A stretch of DNA of 64,000 bases, from positions 1,922,001 to 1,986,000 of the forward strand of contig CBDAPX010000001.1 of the NCBI GenBank assembly GCA_965198725.1, written 5' to 3'. The notes beneath the pieces were generated by a model. That model made no database searches and was not told the origin of the DNA. It was given only the letters and a program-made list of their open reading frames with translations. This document shows, piece by piece, positions 9,125 to 18,523 of this stretch. A program made the translations under genes and the position numbers. The stretch is from CBDAPX01 sp965198725 (GTDB lineage Bacteria > Pseudomonadota > Alphaproteobacteria > Rhodobacterales > Rhodobacteraceae). Every line of letters starts with the position of its first letter. Position 1 is the first letter of the stretch.

Positions 9125-10131
9125 CAGCCGCCTGTATGGCTCATATGGCGCGACATCTGGCCGTCGAGCCGTTGACGGGAATAGTCGAAGTCATGCCCTT
9201 TCGGCTTGAGATCAATGGCGTTGCGAATGGCTTGTTCCAAATGGCTCGTATCATTTGGATGCAGCCGCAGAGGGCTGCGCAGGTCCGCCATATCCTCTTG
9301 ACCAAGGCACATATAAAGCTCGCCAGTACAGGTCAGCCGGACCCGGTTGCAGCTTTCACAGAAATTGTGGCTGAGCGGTGTGATAAACCCGATCTTCTGA
9401 CCGGTTTCTTCGAGCCGTGAATATCGAGCAGGACCGCCGGTGCGCTCTGCCAGATCGGTCACCTGATAGTGGTTTTCGTACTCTTTGCGGACATCTTTCA
9501 GCGACCAATATTGTCCCAGCCGGCTTTCATTGCCGATATCACCCATTGGCATCACTTCGATCCAGGTCAGGTCCATGCCACGTTCGGCGCACCATTTGGT
9601 GATCTGTGGCAATTCCGGCTCGTTGAAATCCTTCAGGGCAACCGCATTGATCTTGACCCGCAGGCCTGCCGCCAAGGCCGCATCGATCCCGCGCAGCACT
9701 TGGGGCAACCGACCCCAGCGCGTGATATCGGCAAATTTGCCTTCGTCCAGCGTATCGAGTGAGACATTCACCCGCCGGACCCCGGCATCATACAGCGCCG
9801 TGGCAAAACGTTCGAGTTGCGAGCCGTTGGTGGTCAAAGTCAGCTCTTTGAGCTGCCCGCTGTCCAGATGCCGAGTCATCGACTGAAAAAACTTCATGAT
9901 ATCGCGACGTACCAGGGGCTCTCCGCCCGTAATCCGCAGTTTTTCAACGCCCATCCCGATGAAGGTCGAGCACATGCGGTCCAGCTCTTCCAGCGTCAGC
10001 AATTCCTTTTTGGGCAGGAAGGTCATGTTTTCGGACATGCAATAGACACATCGGAAATCGCAGCGGTCCGTGACCGAGACACGGAGGTATGTGATGGCGC
10101 GCGCGAAGGGATCGATCAACGGAGCTTTCAT
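9124..10131 (-). CDS. moaA: GTP 3',8-cyclase (molybdenum cofactor synthesis)
   Basis: Radical-SAM enzyme catalysing the first step of molybdopterin synthesis, GTP to 3',8-cyclo-7,8-dihydro-GTP. The N-terminal 4Fe-4S/SAM motif is CDFRCVYC, and the C-terminal cluster motif is CESCNRVRLTCTGELYMC. The chain ends in the conserved Gly-Gly, which is needed for activity in the family. The ATG at 10131 gives 335 residues (E. coli MoaA is similar) with AAGGA directly upstream. A TTG at 10167 would extend it by 12 residues without family support. It overlaps waaA by one base; no other moa gene is nearby. Confidence 0.95.
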   Translation of the reverse strand: MKAPLIDPFARAITYLRVSVTDRCDFRCVYCMSENMTFLPKKELLTLEELDRMCSTFIGMGVEKLRITGGEPLVRRDIMKFFQSMTRHLDSGQLKELTLTTNGSQLERFATALYDAGVRRVNVSLDTLDEGKFADITRWGRLPQVLRGIDAALAAGLRVKINAVALKDFNEPELPQITKWCAERGMDLTWIEVMPMGDIGNESRLGQYWSLKDVRKEYENHYQVTDLAERTGGPARYSRLEETGQKIGFITPLSHNFCESCNRVRLTCTGELYMCLGQEDMADLRSPLRLHPNDTSHLEQAIRNAIDLKPKGHDFDYSRQRLDGQMSRHMSHTGG

Positions 10132-10216
10132 GTCCTTAGTGGTAGTGTTCCGCCGCTGCCGCGACAAGGGGCAGAAGGCAATTGTCTTGTTTCAAGAGGT
10201 TGTTATCGTACCCGAT

Positions 10217-10708
10217 ATGACGCTTCGGGTTCTCATAATGCTGGTCCTGCTGTCGGCCTGTTCTGAGTTAGAGCAGTCGTTTGAAAAGGTGCTGAGCGGT
10301 ACGCCGAAACCAGAAGAACAGATCGAGGCGGAGACCGGCCCGGAGCCGCCGGTTGCCGCCACATCGCCGATCAACGCGGATGGGCAAAGCGCCGAAGCCT
10401 TGGACACCACGACCGCGACCGAGCGCGCAGAAGCGGCGCGATCCGGTGGCGGTGGCGCGGCCTTGGGGGAGACGATCGTGTCTCTGGGCGATCCGGCGCG
10501 GCCGGATTTTTGGATTGAAACACCTTTGGTCAGTACCGAAGGTCCGGGGCGCGTCGTAAATCCTGCAAACGGGGCCTCTGCGCAGGTTACGCTGGTCCCC
10601 ATCTCAGGACCGGAAACGGGCGGCAGCCGGTTGTCGCTTGCCGCCATGCGATTGCTAGAGGCCCCTTTGACCGAATTGGTGCCGGTGCAGGTGTTTTCAG
10701 GGGGCTAG
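10217..10708 (+). CDS. Small predicted lipoprotein
   Basis: 163-residue protein with a short hydrophobic leader and a lipobox ending in LLSAC, so it should be exported and lipid-modified. The mature part begins with a Glu/Pro-rich low-complexity stretch of about 60 residues, followed by a compact domain (SLGDPARPDFWIETP to the C-terminus) that looks like a small periplasmic fold. No function is recognised. The ATG at 10217 was chosen because it starts the signal sequence; an upstream frame from 10070 overlaps moaA. It is transcribed divergently from moaA, and its TAG interlocks with the TAG of the convergent AlkD-like gene. Confidence 0.75.
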   Translation: MTLRVLIMLVLLSACSELEQSFEKVLSGTPKPEEQIEAETGPEPPVAATSPINADGQSAEALDTTTATERAEAARSGGGGAALGETIVSLGDPARPDFWIETPLVSTEGPGRVVNPANGASAQVTLVPISGPETGGSRLSLAAMRLLEAPLTELVPVQVFSGG

Positions 10709-11394
10709 CTTTGCCCTTTATTCAAATGCTTGCGCGCTTCTTTGACGGCAAACGGTTTCATCTGATCGGCATGCGTTGCCAGAAAGGTCACCACCTTTTC
10801 TGGGTCATGTTTGCTGAGATCCCGCAGCCACCACGCAACCGATTTTTGAATGAACCAGTCATAGTCAGACACATACCGTGCGGCCCAGCCCAATATGCGG
10901 TCGCGGCGCGCGACATCTGCGGGTTTTGGGTGGTTCTGTTTGGTCCAGGGCAGGGTGATCACTAACACGGCGCGCCGCGTCCACATATGGTCCGAAACGG
11001 TCCAGCCTTCGACGACGTCCAACCGCTCTGGGTCGGCCATCAGACGTTTTTGCCCGGCCATACAGGCATGATCCGCAATGGCCCAGCTGTCGAATGACGG
11101 CACCCAACTTTGGATCAGGTCCCAAACCGCCTCATCCGGACGGATGCGTGCTTGGGTCAAGAGTTTGGCGGCGGCAATCCGGGCTTCAAAGATATCGGTG
11201 TCCCAAAGCTGCCCGGCGAGCGTGACACGACCGGCAATATCGAGGTTTTGCCGCCAAGCCCGCGTTGCATCGTTCAAATAGGGATTGGGTACGCCCAGCA
11301 CCGGACGGGTTTGCTTGTGATAGGCGGCAGAGCCTTCGGCGCGCCCGGGTTCAACGCCGCGCTTGAGATCCGCCAACGCGTCGTCCAGTGTCAT
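10705..11394 (-). CDS. DNA alkylation repair (AlkD-like HEAT-repeat) protein
   Basis: 229-residue all-helical protein resembling the AlkC/AlkD DNA glycosylase family, which excises positively charged N3- and N7-alkylated purines. Typical features are repeated helical pairs and the block SFDSWAIADHACM, where Trp and Asp correspond to the region that holds the glycosylase active-site residues. A Trp-rich stretch VAWWLRDLSKHDP lies near the C-terminus. Its start overlaps by four bases the stop of the PNPOx-like gene upstream, so the two are probably cotranscribed. The fold is likely; glycosylase activity is inferred. Confidence 0.78.
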   Translation of the reverse strand: MTLDDALADLKRGVEPGRAEGSAAYHKQTRPVLGVPNPYLNDATRAWRQNLDIAGRVTLAGQLWDTDIFEARIAAAKLLTQARIRPDEAVWDLIQSWVPSFDSWAIADHACMAGQKRLMADPERLDVVEGWTVSDHMWTRRAVLVITLPWTKQNHPKPADVARRDRILGWAARYVSDYDWFIQKSVAWWLRDLSKHDPEKVVTFLATHADQMKPFAVKEARKHLNKGQS

Positions 11395-11936
11395 TCCGCC
11401 ACGATACCGGTTGGCAATCCGTCGATCGTTTTCTGATTGCGGTCACGCCAATAGTCGCGGATGCCATCATGCCCTTTATTCTCGGCCCAATCGCGCAGGA
11501 CATTGCGGTCTTCTTGGAATTCCATGAAGGGCACCGCGTAGCCGCAAGACGTCTGCACAAGGTCCACGGCCATGTCATAAATCTGCCGTGCGCCGGGCGA
11601 GGGCGGGAAATCGGCGTTCAGCGCATCAAACCCTTCATCACGGGCGTGCAGGCACGTGGCGGTCCCATAGGCGCGCAGGATCAGAGGGCGTTTTCCGAAA
11701 CTGCACCACATGACCGTCATCCGGTTCACTTTGCGCAGATGCCCGGCGGTTTCATTGCCGCTGCCGGTCAGGTTGCGCCACATCAGCCGGTTGGGTCCAA
11801 CGATCCGCACGGAATCCATCCCTTTGGGAGAGATATTCACGCGGCCATCTTGCGCGGCAGACCCCACAAAAATGATGTGCTGTTCGGCCACGAACTGCGT
11901 GTGGTCGTCACTGAAACTATCAAATTGCTTGGCCAT
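11391..11936 (-). CDS. Pyridoxamine 5'-phosphate oxidase-fold protein
   Basis: 181-residue protein with the split-barrel flavin-binding pattern of the PNPOx-like family: an N-terminal strand pair (QHIIFVGSAAQDGRVNISPKG) followed by a substrate-loop region (MWRNLTGSGNETAGHL) and ILRAYGTA. Members bind FMN, F420 or haem, and the specific reaction cannot be inferred. The C-terminal helix-rich part with SCGYAVPFMEF is seen in a family common in Alphaproteobacteria. The gene lies four bases from glmS and overlaps the AlkD-like gene. Confidence 0.75.
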   Translation of the reverse strand: MAKQFDSFSDDHTQFVAEQHIIFVGSAAQDGRVNISPKGMDSVRIVGPNRLMWRNLTGSGNETAGHLRKVNRMTVMWCSFGKRPLILRAYGTATCLHARDEGFDALNADFPPSPGARQIYDMAVDLVQTSCGYAVPFMEFQEDRNVLRDWAENKGHDGIRDYWRDRNQKTIDGLPTGIVAE

Positions 11937-11940
11937 TGCG

Positions 11941-13764
11941 CTACTCCACGGTCACCGATTTGGCGAGGTTGCGGGGTTGGTCGACATCCGTGCCCTTCGC
12001 AACGGCGGTATGATACGCCAAAAGCTGTGCTGGCACCGCATATAAAATGGGCGTCAGAGACGGGTGAATGTCTGGCATCTTGATCGTGGACCATACGCCT
12101 TCCGAGGCGCCTTCGATCCCCGCTTCGTCGGAGATCAGAATGACCTTTCCCTTGCGCGCCATCACTTCCTGCATGTTGGACACGGTTTTATCAAATAGCG
12201 CGTCGCGTGGCGCCATTACGACCACAGGCATGTGTTTGTCGATCAAGGCGATGGGGCCATGTTTTAGTTCGCCGGATGCATAAGCTTCGGCGTGTATATA
12301 GCTGATTTCTTTCAATTTTAACGCGCCTTCAAGGGCTAATGGGTACATCAGGCCGCGGCCCAGAAACAGCACATCTCGCGCCTCAGAGAGGCGCTGCGCT
12401 GCTTTGCGGATCTTGTTGTTTTGTCCCAAGGCGGCGTGCAGTGTCGCGGGCAAGGCGCGTAGGGCCGGGATATGTTCTGCCAGCGATGCATCATCCATCC
12501 GGCCAGTGTCCCGCGCCGCCTTAATGGCCAACATCAAAAGCACGCTCAGCTGGCAGGTAAAGGCTTTGGTCGATGCCACGCCCACCTCGACACCTGCGTG
12601 GATGGGCAGCACCACGTCGCTTTCCCGCGCGATAGAGCTTTCGGGGACGTTGACGACCGAAACGATCTTGTCCGCCTTGTCCCGGCAATAGCGCAACGCA
12701 GCCAAAGTATCGGCTGTTTCGCCCGACTGGCTGACAAACAGGGCGACGGTGCCATCGGTCACCGGCGGTTCGCGATAACGGAACTCAGAGGCGACATCGA
12801 CCTCTACTGGCAGTCCTGCGATCTGTTCGAACCAGTATTTCGCGGTCAAACAGGCGTAAAACGCTGTGCCACAGGCCACCATGGTCAGGCGCTGCACTTT
12901 GGAGAAATCCAAACCGGCGTCCGGCAACTCAATTTCTGAACTGTTGTCGGGCACATAATGGCTGAGCGCCGTGCGCAGAACACCGGGCTGCTCTGCAATT
13001 TCCTTGGACATGAAATGCTTGTGCCCGGCTTTATCGATCCGGGTCTGATCCATTTGGATCGTCCGCACAGGACGATTGGCCAAAGCCCCGTTCAAGTCCC
13101 GAATTTCAACGCCTTGACGGGTGACAACGGCCCGGTCGCCTTCCTCAAGGTAGGTGATCTGATTGGTTAGTGGCGCCAGCGCAATCGCATCAGAGCCTAC
13201 GAACATCTCACCTTCGCCAGAGCCGATGGCTAGGGGCGATCCCTTGCGCGCGGCGACGATCAGATCTTCCTGTCCGTCGAACAAGAAAGCCAACGCAAAT
13301 GCGCCTTCCAGCTTGTCGAGCGTTTGATAGGCCGCTTCAACCGGGGTTGCGCCGTCGCTGATGAGTTTGCTGGCCATCAATGCGACGGTTTCGGTATCCG
13401 TCTCGGTGGCAAAATTCACGCCCGCCGCGGCCAGTTCGGCCCGCAACTCGCGGAAATTCTCGATAATCCCGTTGTGGACAACCGCCACCGGACCTGCCTT
13501 GTGCGGGTGGGCGTTGACGACACTGGGCGCGCCATGGGTGGCCCACCGGGTGTGACCGATGCCCGACTTTCCGGCCAGCGGTTCATGCACCAACAGATCG
13601 GACAGGTTGGCCAGCTTGCCAACTGCGCGCCGCCGGTCGAGTGACCCTTTGTAAACCGTTGCGATCCCGGCGCTGTCATAGCCGCGATACTCCAGCCGTT
13701 TCAGCGCCTCAACCAGAATGGGGGCAACTTCGTGATTGCCCAGAACGCCGACAATTCCACACAT
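11941..13764 (-). CDS. glmS: Glutamine-fructose-6-phosphate aminotransferase
   Basis: GlmS makes glucosamine-6-phosphate from fructose-6-phosphate and glutamine, entering UDP-GlcNAc synthesis for peptidoglycan and LPS. The 607 residues start MCGIVGVLG, which places the catalytic Cys at position 1 after Met removal. The N-terminal class II glutaminase domain (about 1-220) is followed by two SIS sugar-isomerase domains (SQSGETADT, and the second one with SEARDVLFLGRG) and the conserved C-terminal tail ending LAKSVTVE. Its ATG overlaps the glmU stop by one base, so the two are translated as a coupled pair. No glmS ribozyme is expected or seen. Confidence 0.97.
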   Translation of the reverse strand: MCGIVGVLGNHEVAPILVEALKRLEYRGYDSAGIATVYKGSLDRRRAVGKLANLSDLLVHEPLAGKSGIGHTRWATHGAPSVVNAHPHKAGPVAVVHNGIIENFRELRAELAAAGVNFATETDTETVALMASKLISDGATPVEAAYQTLDKLEGAFALAFLFDGQEDLIVAARKGSPLAIGSGEGEMFVGSDAIALAPLTNQITYLEEGDRAVVTRQGVEIRDLNGALANRPVRTIQMDQTRIDKAGHKHFMSKEIAEQPGVLRTALSHYVPDNSSEIELPDAGLDFSKVQRLTMVACGTAFYACLTAKYWFEQIAGLPVEVDVASEFRYREPPVTDGTVALFVSQSGETADTLAALRYCRDKADKIVSVVNVPESSIARESDVVLPIHAGVEVGVASTKAFTCQLSVLLMLAIKAARDTGRMDDASLAEHIPALRALPATLHAALGQNNKIRKAAQRLSEARDVLFLGRGLMYPLALEGALKLKEISYIHAEAYASGELKHGPIALIDKHMPVVVMAPRDALFDKTVSNMQEVMARKGKVILISDEAGIEGASEGVWSTIKMPDIHPSLTPILYAVPAQLLAYHTAVAKGTDVDQPRNLAKSVTVE

Positions 13765-15122
13765 CAGGCGTCTCCTTTGCGTTGTTTTGCCTTACGAGCG
13801 CGCAGCATGTTCATCAGCTTTTTGGCCCGTCCCGGCTTGGTCTCTTGTGGCGCGCGGGCCATTGCCAGCGCGCCTGCCTCTACATCCGACGTAATCACCG
13901 ACCCGCTGGCAGTCATGGCATCGTCGCCGACCGTCACCGGGGCCACCAGCATCGTGTTCGATCCAATGAACACCCGCTCGCCCACGCTCGTGCGATGTTT
14001 GAACACCCCGTCATAGTTACAGGTGATCGTGCCCGCACCGATATTGGTTTCGGCCCCCAGCGCGGCATCGCCGATATAGCTCAGGTGGTTGACCTTGGCG
14101 CCGCTACCGATCTCGGCGTTCTTGATTTCCACGAAATTGCCGATGCGCGCATCTTCGGCCAACTCAGCCCCCGGGCGCAGCCGGGCATAAGGCCCGACGA
14201 TCGCGCCGCGGCTGACATGGCAGCCTTCCAGATGGCTGAACGCCCGAATATGCGCGCCGCTTTCCACTGTAACACCGGGGCCAAAAACCACGTTTGGTTC
14301 AATGACCGTGTCGCGCCCGATAATGGTGTCCTGTGCCAGGTACACTGTTTCAGGGGCCATCAGGGTCACGCCCAGGTCCAACAGCTCTGCCCGCGCCTTG
14401 GCCTGAAATAAGGCATCCGCCGCCGCCAGATCCGCACGTGAATCCACGCCCAGCGTTTCCGCTTCATCACATTTGATGGCCGTTGCCGACAGGCCGCGGG
14501 CGTTGGCCAGTGCTGGAAGTTCGGTCAGGTAATACTCACCCGAAGCATTTTCGTTGCCGACTTGGTCAATGAGGTCGAACATCAGCTTGGCGTCGCAGGC
14601 CAAAAGGCCGCTATTGGTAAACCGAATGGCGCGCTGGTCTTCGGTGGCATCCTTGAATTCGACAATTTCGACCAGCCGATCACCGTCCATGATCAATCGG
14701 CCATACCGCGGCTGCACCTCGGCAATGTCAAAGCCCAACATCACCAGATCAAAGGATTTCCGCGCTTCCAGCATCCGTTCCAGCGTTTCGGGCGCGATGA
14801 AGGGCGTGTCGCCGTAAAGCACTATGACATCGCCGTCGAACCCGGCCAAAGCCTCTCGCGCTTGGGCCACTGCATGGGCGGTGCCCAATTGTTCCGTTTG
14901 AAGAACGACCTGAGCTGTTTCGTCGATATCCGCGACGGCCTTGGTCACCACATCCGCGCCATGGCCCGCGACGACAACAATATGCTCCGGTTCCAAAGCG
15001 CGGCCTGCCGCAATGGCGTGGGCCAGCATCGGAACCTGTGCGATCGGGTGCAGGACTTTGGGTAAGTCCGATTTCATCCGTGTGCCTTTGCCTGCGGCCA
15101 GGATGATGAGGGCAGTGCTCAT
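13764..15122 (-). CDS. glmU: Bifunctional GlcNAc-1-P uridyltransferase / GlcN-1-P acetyltransferase
   Basis: GlmU acetylates glucosamine-1-phosphate and couples it to UTP to make UDP-GlcNAc. The N-terminal pyrophosphorylase domain starts with LAAGKGTRMKS and has YGDTPFI. The C-terminal half is a left-handed beta-helix with hexapeptide repeats (for example GPGVTVESGAHI, NFVEIKNAEIG) and the acetyltransferase motif NYDGVFKHRT. The ATG at 15122 gives 452 residues with AAAGAGA upstream. A longer frame from 15197 would precede the invariant nucleotide-binding strand by 25 extra residues and is unlikely. It forms a coupled pair with glmS and is divergent from gph. Confidence 0.96.
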   Translation of the reverse strand: MSTALIILAAGKGTRMKSDLPKVLHPIAQVPMLAHAIAAGRALEPEHIVVVAGHGADVVTKAVADIDETAQVVLQTEQLGTAHAVAQAREALAGFDGDVIVLYGDTPFIAPETLERMLEARKSFDLVMLGFDIAEVQPRYGRLIMDGDRLVEIVEFKDATEDQRAIRFTNSGLLACDAKLMFDLIDQVGNENASGEYYLTELPALANARGLSATAIKCDEAETLGVDSRADLAAADALFQAKARAELLDLGVTLMAPETVYLAQDTIIGRDTVIEPNVVFGPGVTVESGAHIRAFSHLEGCHVSRGAIVGPYARLRPGAELAEDARIGNFVEIKNAEIGSGAKVNHLSYIGDAALGAETNIGAGTITCNYDGVFKHRTSVGERVFIGSNTMLVAPVTVGDDAMTASGSVITSDVEAGALAMARAPQETKPGRAKKLMNMLRARKAKQRKGDA

Positions 15123-15256
15123 GCGCAAATCTCTTTGTGTTTTTGTCTCGTCCGTTTTATCCGCAAGCGAAGTTGGCGCAAGCGTTCGCAGCATCAAAGA
15201 TGGTTGCGGCTTGCAACAGAGGCGCGCAAGAAAACGCCGATCAGGTGGGTAAGAGC

Positions 15257-15928
15257 ATGAAAACAGTTATTTTTGATCTCGACGGGACACTGGCGGACAC
15301 GTCCGGCGATTTGATTGCGGCAGCCAATGTTTGTTTTCGGGACATGGGGCACGGGGATGTTTTGGACCCGGCCAAGGACGCGGGGATCGCGCTGCGCGGT
15401 GGCCGCATGATGCTGCGCCGTGGTCTGGAACGGTTGGGCCAGCCGGACGAAGCCGTCGTCGACCGGTACTACCAGGTTCTGCTGGACGCGTATGAAAGTG
15501 CAATTGACCATCACATGGTGCTGTACCCCGGGGCCATGAATGCGGTGGAGCAGTTGAAGACGGACGGCTACGGTGTCGGCATCTGCACGAACAAACCGGA
15601 AGGTTTGGCCGATCTCTTGTTGACCCGGCTTGGTGCGCGCGATGCGTTCGGCGCGCTGGTGGGGGCAGATACCTTACCGGTCCGCAAGCCCGACCCAGAA
15701 CCGCTGCGTGAGGCCGCGCGCCGGTTGGGTGGCGATCCGGCGCAATGCGTTTTGGTTGGCGACAGCGATACGGACCGAAACACTTCGAAGGCCGCAGGCG
15801 TGCCGTCAATCTTGGTCACGTTCGGTCCTTCGGGGGCCGACATGGCCGCGTTAGAGCCCGAAGCTTTGCTGGATCATTTTGATGACCTGCCGAAAGTGGT
15901 GGCTCAGCTTATCGGCGTAAATAACTGA
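15257..15928 (+). CDS. gph: HAD-family phosphoglycolate phosphatase-like protein
   Basis: 223-residue HAD phosphatase. The motifs are intact: nucleophile and acid/base in FDLDGTLADT, motif II CTNKP, motif III Lys in RKPDPEPL, and VGDSDTDRNTSKAAG. The alpha-helical cap domain is consistent with phosphoglycolate phosphatase, which salvages 2-phosphoglycolate formed during DNA repair or oxygenase reactions. The start at 15257 lies after GGTGGGTAAGAG. A longer frame from 15137 has no family support. The 3' end overlaps the convergent MmgE/PrpD gene by 25 bases. A second HAD protein of this type is at 62532. Confidence 0.85.
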   Translation: MKTVIFDLDGTLADTSGDLIAAANVCFRDMGHGDVLDPAKDAGIALRGGRMMLRRGLERLGQPDEAVVDRYYQVLLDAYESAIDHHMVLYPGAMNAVEQLKTDGYGVGICTNKPEGLADLLLTRLGARDAFGALVGADTLPVRKPDPEPLREAARRLGGDPAQCVLVGDSDTDRNTSKAAGVPSILVTFGPSGADMAALEPEALLDHFDDLPKVVAQLIGVNN

Positions 15929-17208
15929 TCTGTAAGTGGTTTGAGATCGGTTTCCGGCAACTCTGTAAGAGCTTTTTCAATTGCGTTTGCCCGTCCGGCA
16001 CCAATGATCGGGTCGGCAAGATCGTGGAACTTTGCGCGCAGCTCAACTTCGGTCGGTGGGGTCCTGTGGTCCCACAGCGGGCTGACATAGCCGGTTTCCA
16101 AACGTTGCCCGGATTTCAAAACAAGGGTCGTCTTCGCAAAACGCTCCTTTGGGAAACTCTGATTGGCATAATCGGTTTCCGTCATTTTCAGGCTGGTCGA
16201 CAGGCGCAAAACCTCTGGGTCGTTCAGCGCATCGTCACCGATGTCTGCGGGCGTCACTGCGCCGCGCACGGCGGCCACGGCGCAAGGGAAAGAGGTCGAA
16301 TACTGTGCCTCTTCGGTGGTTTGGGGGGTGCTCATCGCCAATCTGACCGCTTCGTGAAAGGTTTCCACCTCGATATGACCGATATCATCCGCGGTCAGCC
16401 CGTGTGCGCGGCGCAGTTCTAGAATGCCTTCGACCGGGGCCTGGGCCCAACGGCAAATCGGGTAAGGTTTGAAATATTGTTCCAAAATCAGCCACCGCTG
16501 ACCCAGATTCGTCCAGTACTCAGTCGCATCCTCAACCGTGATGGCAGGGGCCCCGGTAAAGCCCTTTGCCGCGAGCAAAACAGATGACACGCCGGTCATT
16601 GCGCCCCATCCGGCCCCGTCCTTCAACATGGTTGGATGGTCGATACAACGCATCATTTGGCTGCGCGGGCCGTGGTATTCCGCAATGCCCAATGCGTGTC
16701 GTGTCGTGTCCGTATCCAGTTTCAACAATCGAGCACCGGCCGCCGCAGCCGTTACCGCGCCCCAACTGCCCGAGGTGTGATAGTCGGGCACGGTTTCATG
16801 CTGGGCGACGGAAGCCCGCGATCCGAACTCATAGCCCATGGCGATGGTTGTCAGAAACTCAGCGCCGGAAACCCCGGCCTGATGCCCCAACGCAAGAACC
16901 GCCGGAAACAGGGGGCAACCGATATGTCCTTTGGCCGGGTTATAGCCGTCATGCCCGTCCAGCGCGTCGATGGTCATGCCCGCAGCCAATGCGACGCCCG
17001 CAGCGCTGGCTGTTCGGCTTTCAAACAGCATCGGCGCAGAGCCGCCAAAGGTTTCGCTTGCATGGGCGCGGATCATCCCGCTCAGCCGGGTGCCATGCCC
17101 GCCGCAGGCCACACCGATCAGATCGAGCGCACAGAGCTCTGATTGACGTTTTACATCAGCGGGCAAGTCGGACCATTTCAGGTCGTGGATCATATCAAGA
17201 GGTGTCAT
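15904..17208 (-). CDS. MmgE/PrpD family protein
   Basis: 434-residue member of the 2-methylcitrate dehydratase/immune-responsive-gene-1 family. It shows the all-helical N-terminal domain with LDLIGVACGGHGTRLSG, the DGHDGYNPAKGHIGCPLFP block that forms the active site, and the C-terminal alpha/beta domain (IEVETFHEAVRL, YSTSFPCAVAAV). Family members dehydrate 2-methylcitrate or decarboxylate cis-aconitate. No other methylcitrate-cycle gene is present, so the substrate is open. The ATG at 17208 was chosen because the preceding 64 residues of the longest frame look non-homologous. It is divergent from the DegT-type gene. Confidence 0.82.
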   Translation of the reverse strand: MTPLDMIHDLKWSDLPADVKRQSELCALDLIGVACGGHGTRLSGMIRAHASETFGGSAPMLFESRTASAAGVALAAGMTIDALDGHDGYNPAKGHIGCPLFPAVLALGHQAGVSGAEFLTTIAMGYEFGSRASVAQHETVPDYHTSGSWGAVTAAAAGARLLKLDTDTTRHALGIAEYHGPRSQMMRCIDHPTMLKDGAGWGAMTGVSSVLLAAKGFTGAPAITVEDATEYWTNLGQRWLILEQYFKPYPICRWAQAPVEGILELRRAHGLTADDIGHIEVETFHEAVRLAMSTPQTTEEAQYSTSFPCAVAAVRGAVTPADIGDDALNDPEVLRLSTSLKMTETDYANQSFPKERFAKTTLVLKSGQRLETGYVSPLWDHRTPPTEVELRAKFHDLADPIIGAGRANAIEKALTELPETDLKPLTDQLFTPIS

Positions 17209-17301
17209 GCGGTCAGGCTGAGACAGAATGCCTGCTGATTCTGATCCATTTGCGACGTCGCGCCGCTTGACCCGCGGCTTTGGGCGAGGGAAAACCAACC
17301 C

Positions 17302-18492
17302 ATGACAGAGATATTCACCGGCAGTTTCACCCAGCAGGAACCGATTCCAGAGGATGGCATCGATGCGGCCATGGCCGTGCTGCGCAGCGGACGATTGCAC
17401 CGCTACAACGTGGCAGAGGGTGAGTTGAGCGAAACCTCTTTGCTCGAACAGGAATTCGCGGCACTGACAGGGGCAAAATATGCGCTGGCCGTGGCGTCCG
17501 GTGGTTATGCCATGGCGACCGCCTTGCGTGCCCTTGGCGTTGAGCCCGGTGATAGAGTTCTGTCAAATGCCTTCACGCTGGCCCCGGTGCCGGGGTCAAT
17601 TGCCGCTGTTGGGGCAATGCCTGTGTTTGTTGGGGTGACAGAAGACCTGACCATCGATCTCGATGACCTGGAAACCAAGATCGACAGCGCCAAGGTGTTG
17701 CTGCTCAGCCATATGCGCGGTCATATCTGTGATATGGATCGTCTGATGGCGATCTGTAACGACGCCGGTGTTCAGGTGGTCGAGGATTGCGCCCACACCA
17801 TGGGCGCCGAATGGCGTGGGGTTCCGTCGGGGCGGCACGGGACCATCGGTTGCTATTCCTGTCAGACCTACAAACACGTCAATTCGGGCGAGGGCGGGTT
17901 TCTGGTGACTGATGACGACGAGGTTGCCGCCCGCTCCGTGATGCTGTCGGGATCTTATATGCTCTATGAACGCCATCTGGCCGCGCCCGCGCCAGAGGTG
18001 TTTGACCGGATCAAGTATCACACGCCCAATATTTCGGGCCGGATGGATAATCTGCGCGCAGCGATCCTGCGTCCCCAATTGCGTGATTTGGACCGGCAGG
18101 TCCAACGATGGAACGAACGGTATCAAGCGCTCGAAGCGGGTCTGCGGGGAACGCCCGGATTGGCTGTGATCGCCCGACCAGACCAAGAGCTGTATGTTGG
18201 ATCGTCTTTTCAGTTCCTTTTGCTGGATTGGGCTGCTGAAAAAATCCGCGACGTCGTCAAAAGATGTGCGGCCCGTGGTGTAGAACTGAAATGGTTCGGT
18301 GCCCCGGAACCGGCGGCTTTTACATCGAAATACGACAGTTGGCGGTATGCCCCGTCTGAACCAATGCCCAATAGCGACCGGGTTTTGCACGGCATTCTGG
18401 ACCTGCGCGTTCCGCTTACGTTCTCTTTGGACGATTGCGCCCTGATCGCCCGGATCATTCGGGCCGAAGTCGGCAGCGTTTGGCAGGCTTGA
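17302..18492 (+). CDS. DegT/DnrJ/EryC1/StrS family PLP aminotransferase
   Basis: 396-residue PLP-dependent enzyme of the sugar-aminotransferase family. Visible features are the cofactor aspartate region VVEDCAHTMGAEW, the Schiff-base lysine in TYKHVNSGEGG, and an N-terminal segment SGRLHRYNVAEG. The C-terminal part is less conserved. Members transaminate keto-sugars for surface polysaccharides or antibiotics, but no sugar-nucleotide genes are adjacent. It is preceded by a 93-base divergent gap and followed 31 bases later by the TIR gene, with which it may be cotranscribed. Confidence 0.85.
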   Translation: MTEIFTGSFTQQEPIPEDGIDAAMAVLRSGRLHRYNVAEGELSETSLLEQEFAALTGAKYALAVASGGYAMATALRALGVEPGDRVLSNAFTLAPVPGSIAAVGAMPVFVGVTEDLTIDLDDLETKIDSAKVLLLSHMRGHICDMDRLMAICNDAGVQVVEDCAHTMGAEWRGVPSGRHGTIGCYSCQTYKHVNSGEGGFLVTDDDEVAARSVMLSGSYMLYERHLAAPAPEVFDRIKYHTPNISGRMDNLRAAILRPQLRDLDRQVQRWNERYQALEAGLRGTPGLAVIARPDQELYVGSSFQFLLLDWAAEKIRDVVKRCAARGVELKWFGAPEPAAFTSKYDSWRYAPSEPMPNSDRVLHGILDLRVPLTFSLDDCALIARIIRAEVGSVWQA

Positions 18493-18523
18493 TCCGCGCC
18501 GCGCGCGCTGCTTCAATCGGTGT

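Noticed and set aside
13765..15256. Search for a glmS-type ribozyme or riboswitch before glmU-glmS
   Set aside because: The glmS gene directly overlaps glmU. The 134-base gap before glmU shows only a short GTTGC/GCAAC hairpin and no ribozyme core.
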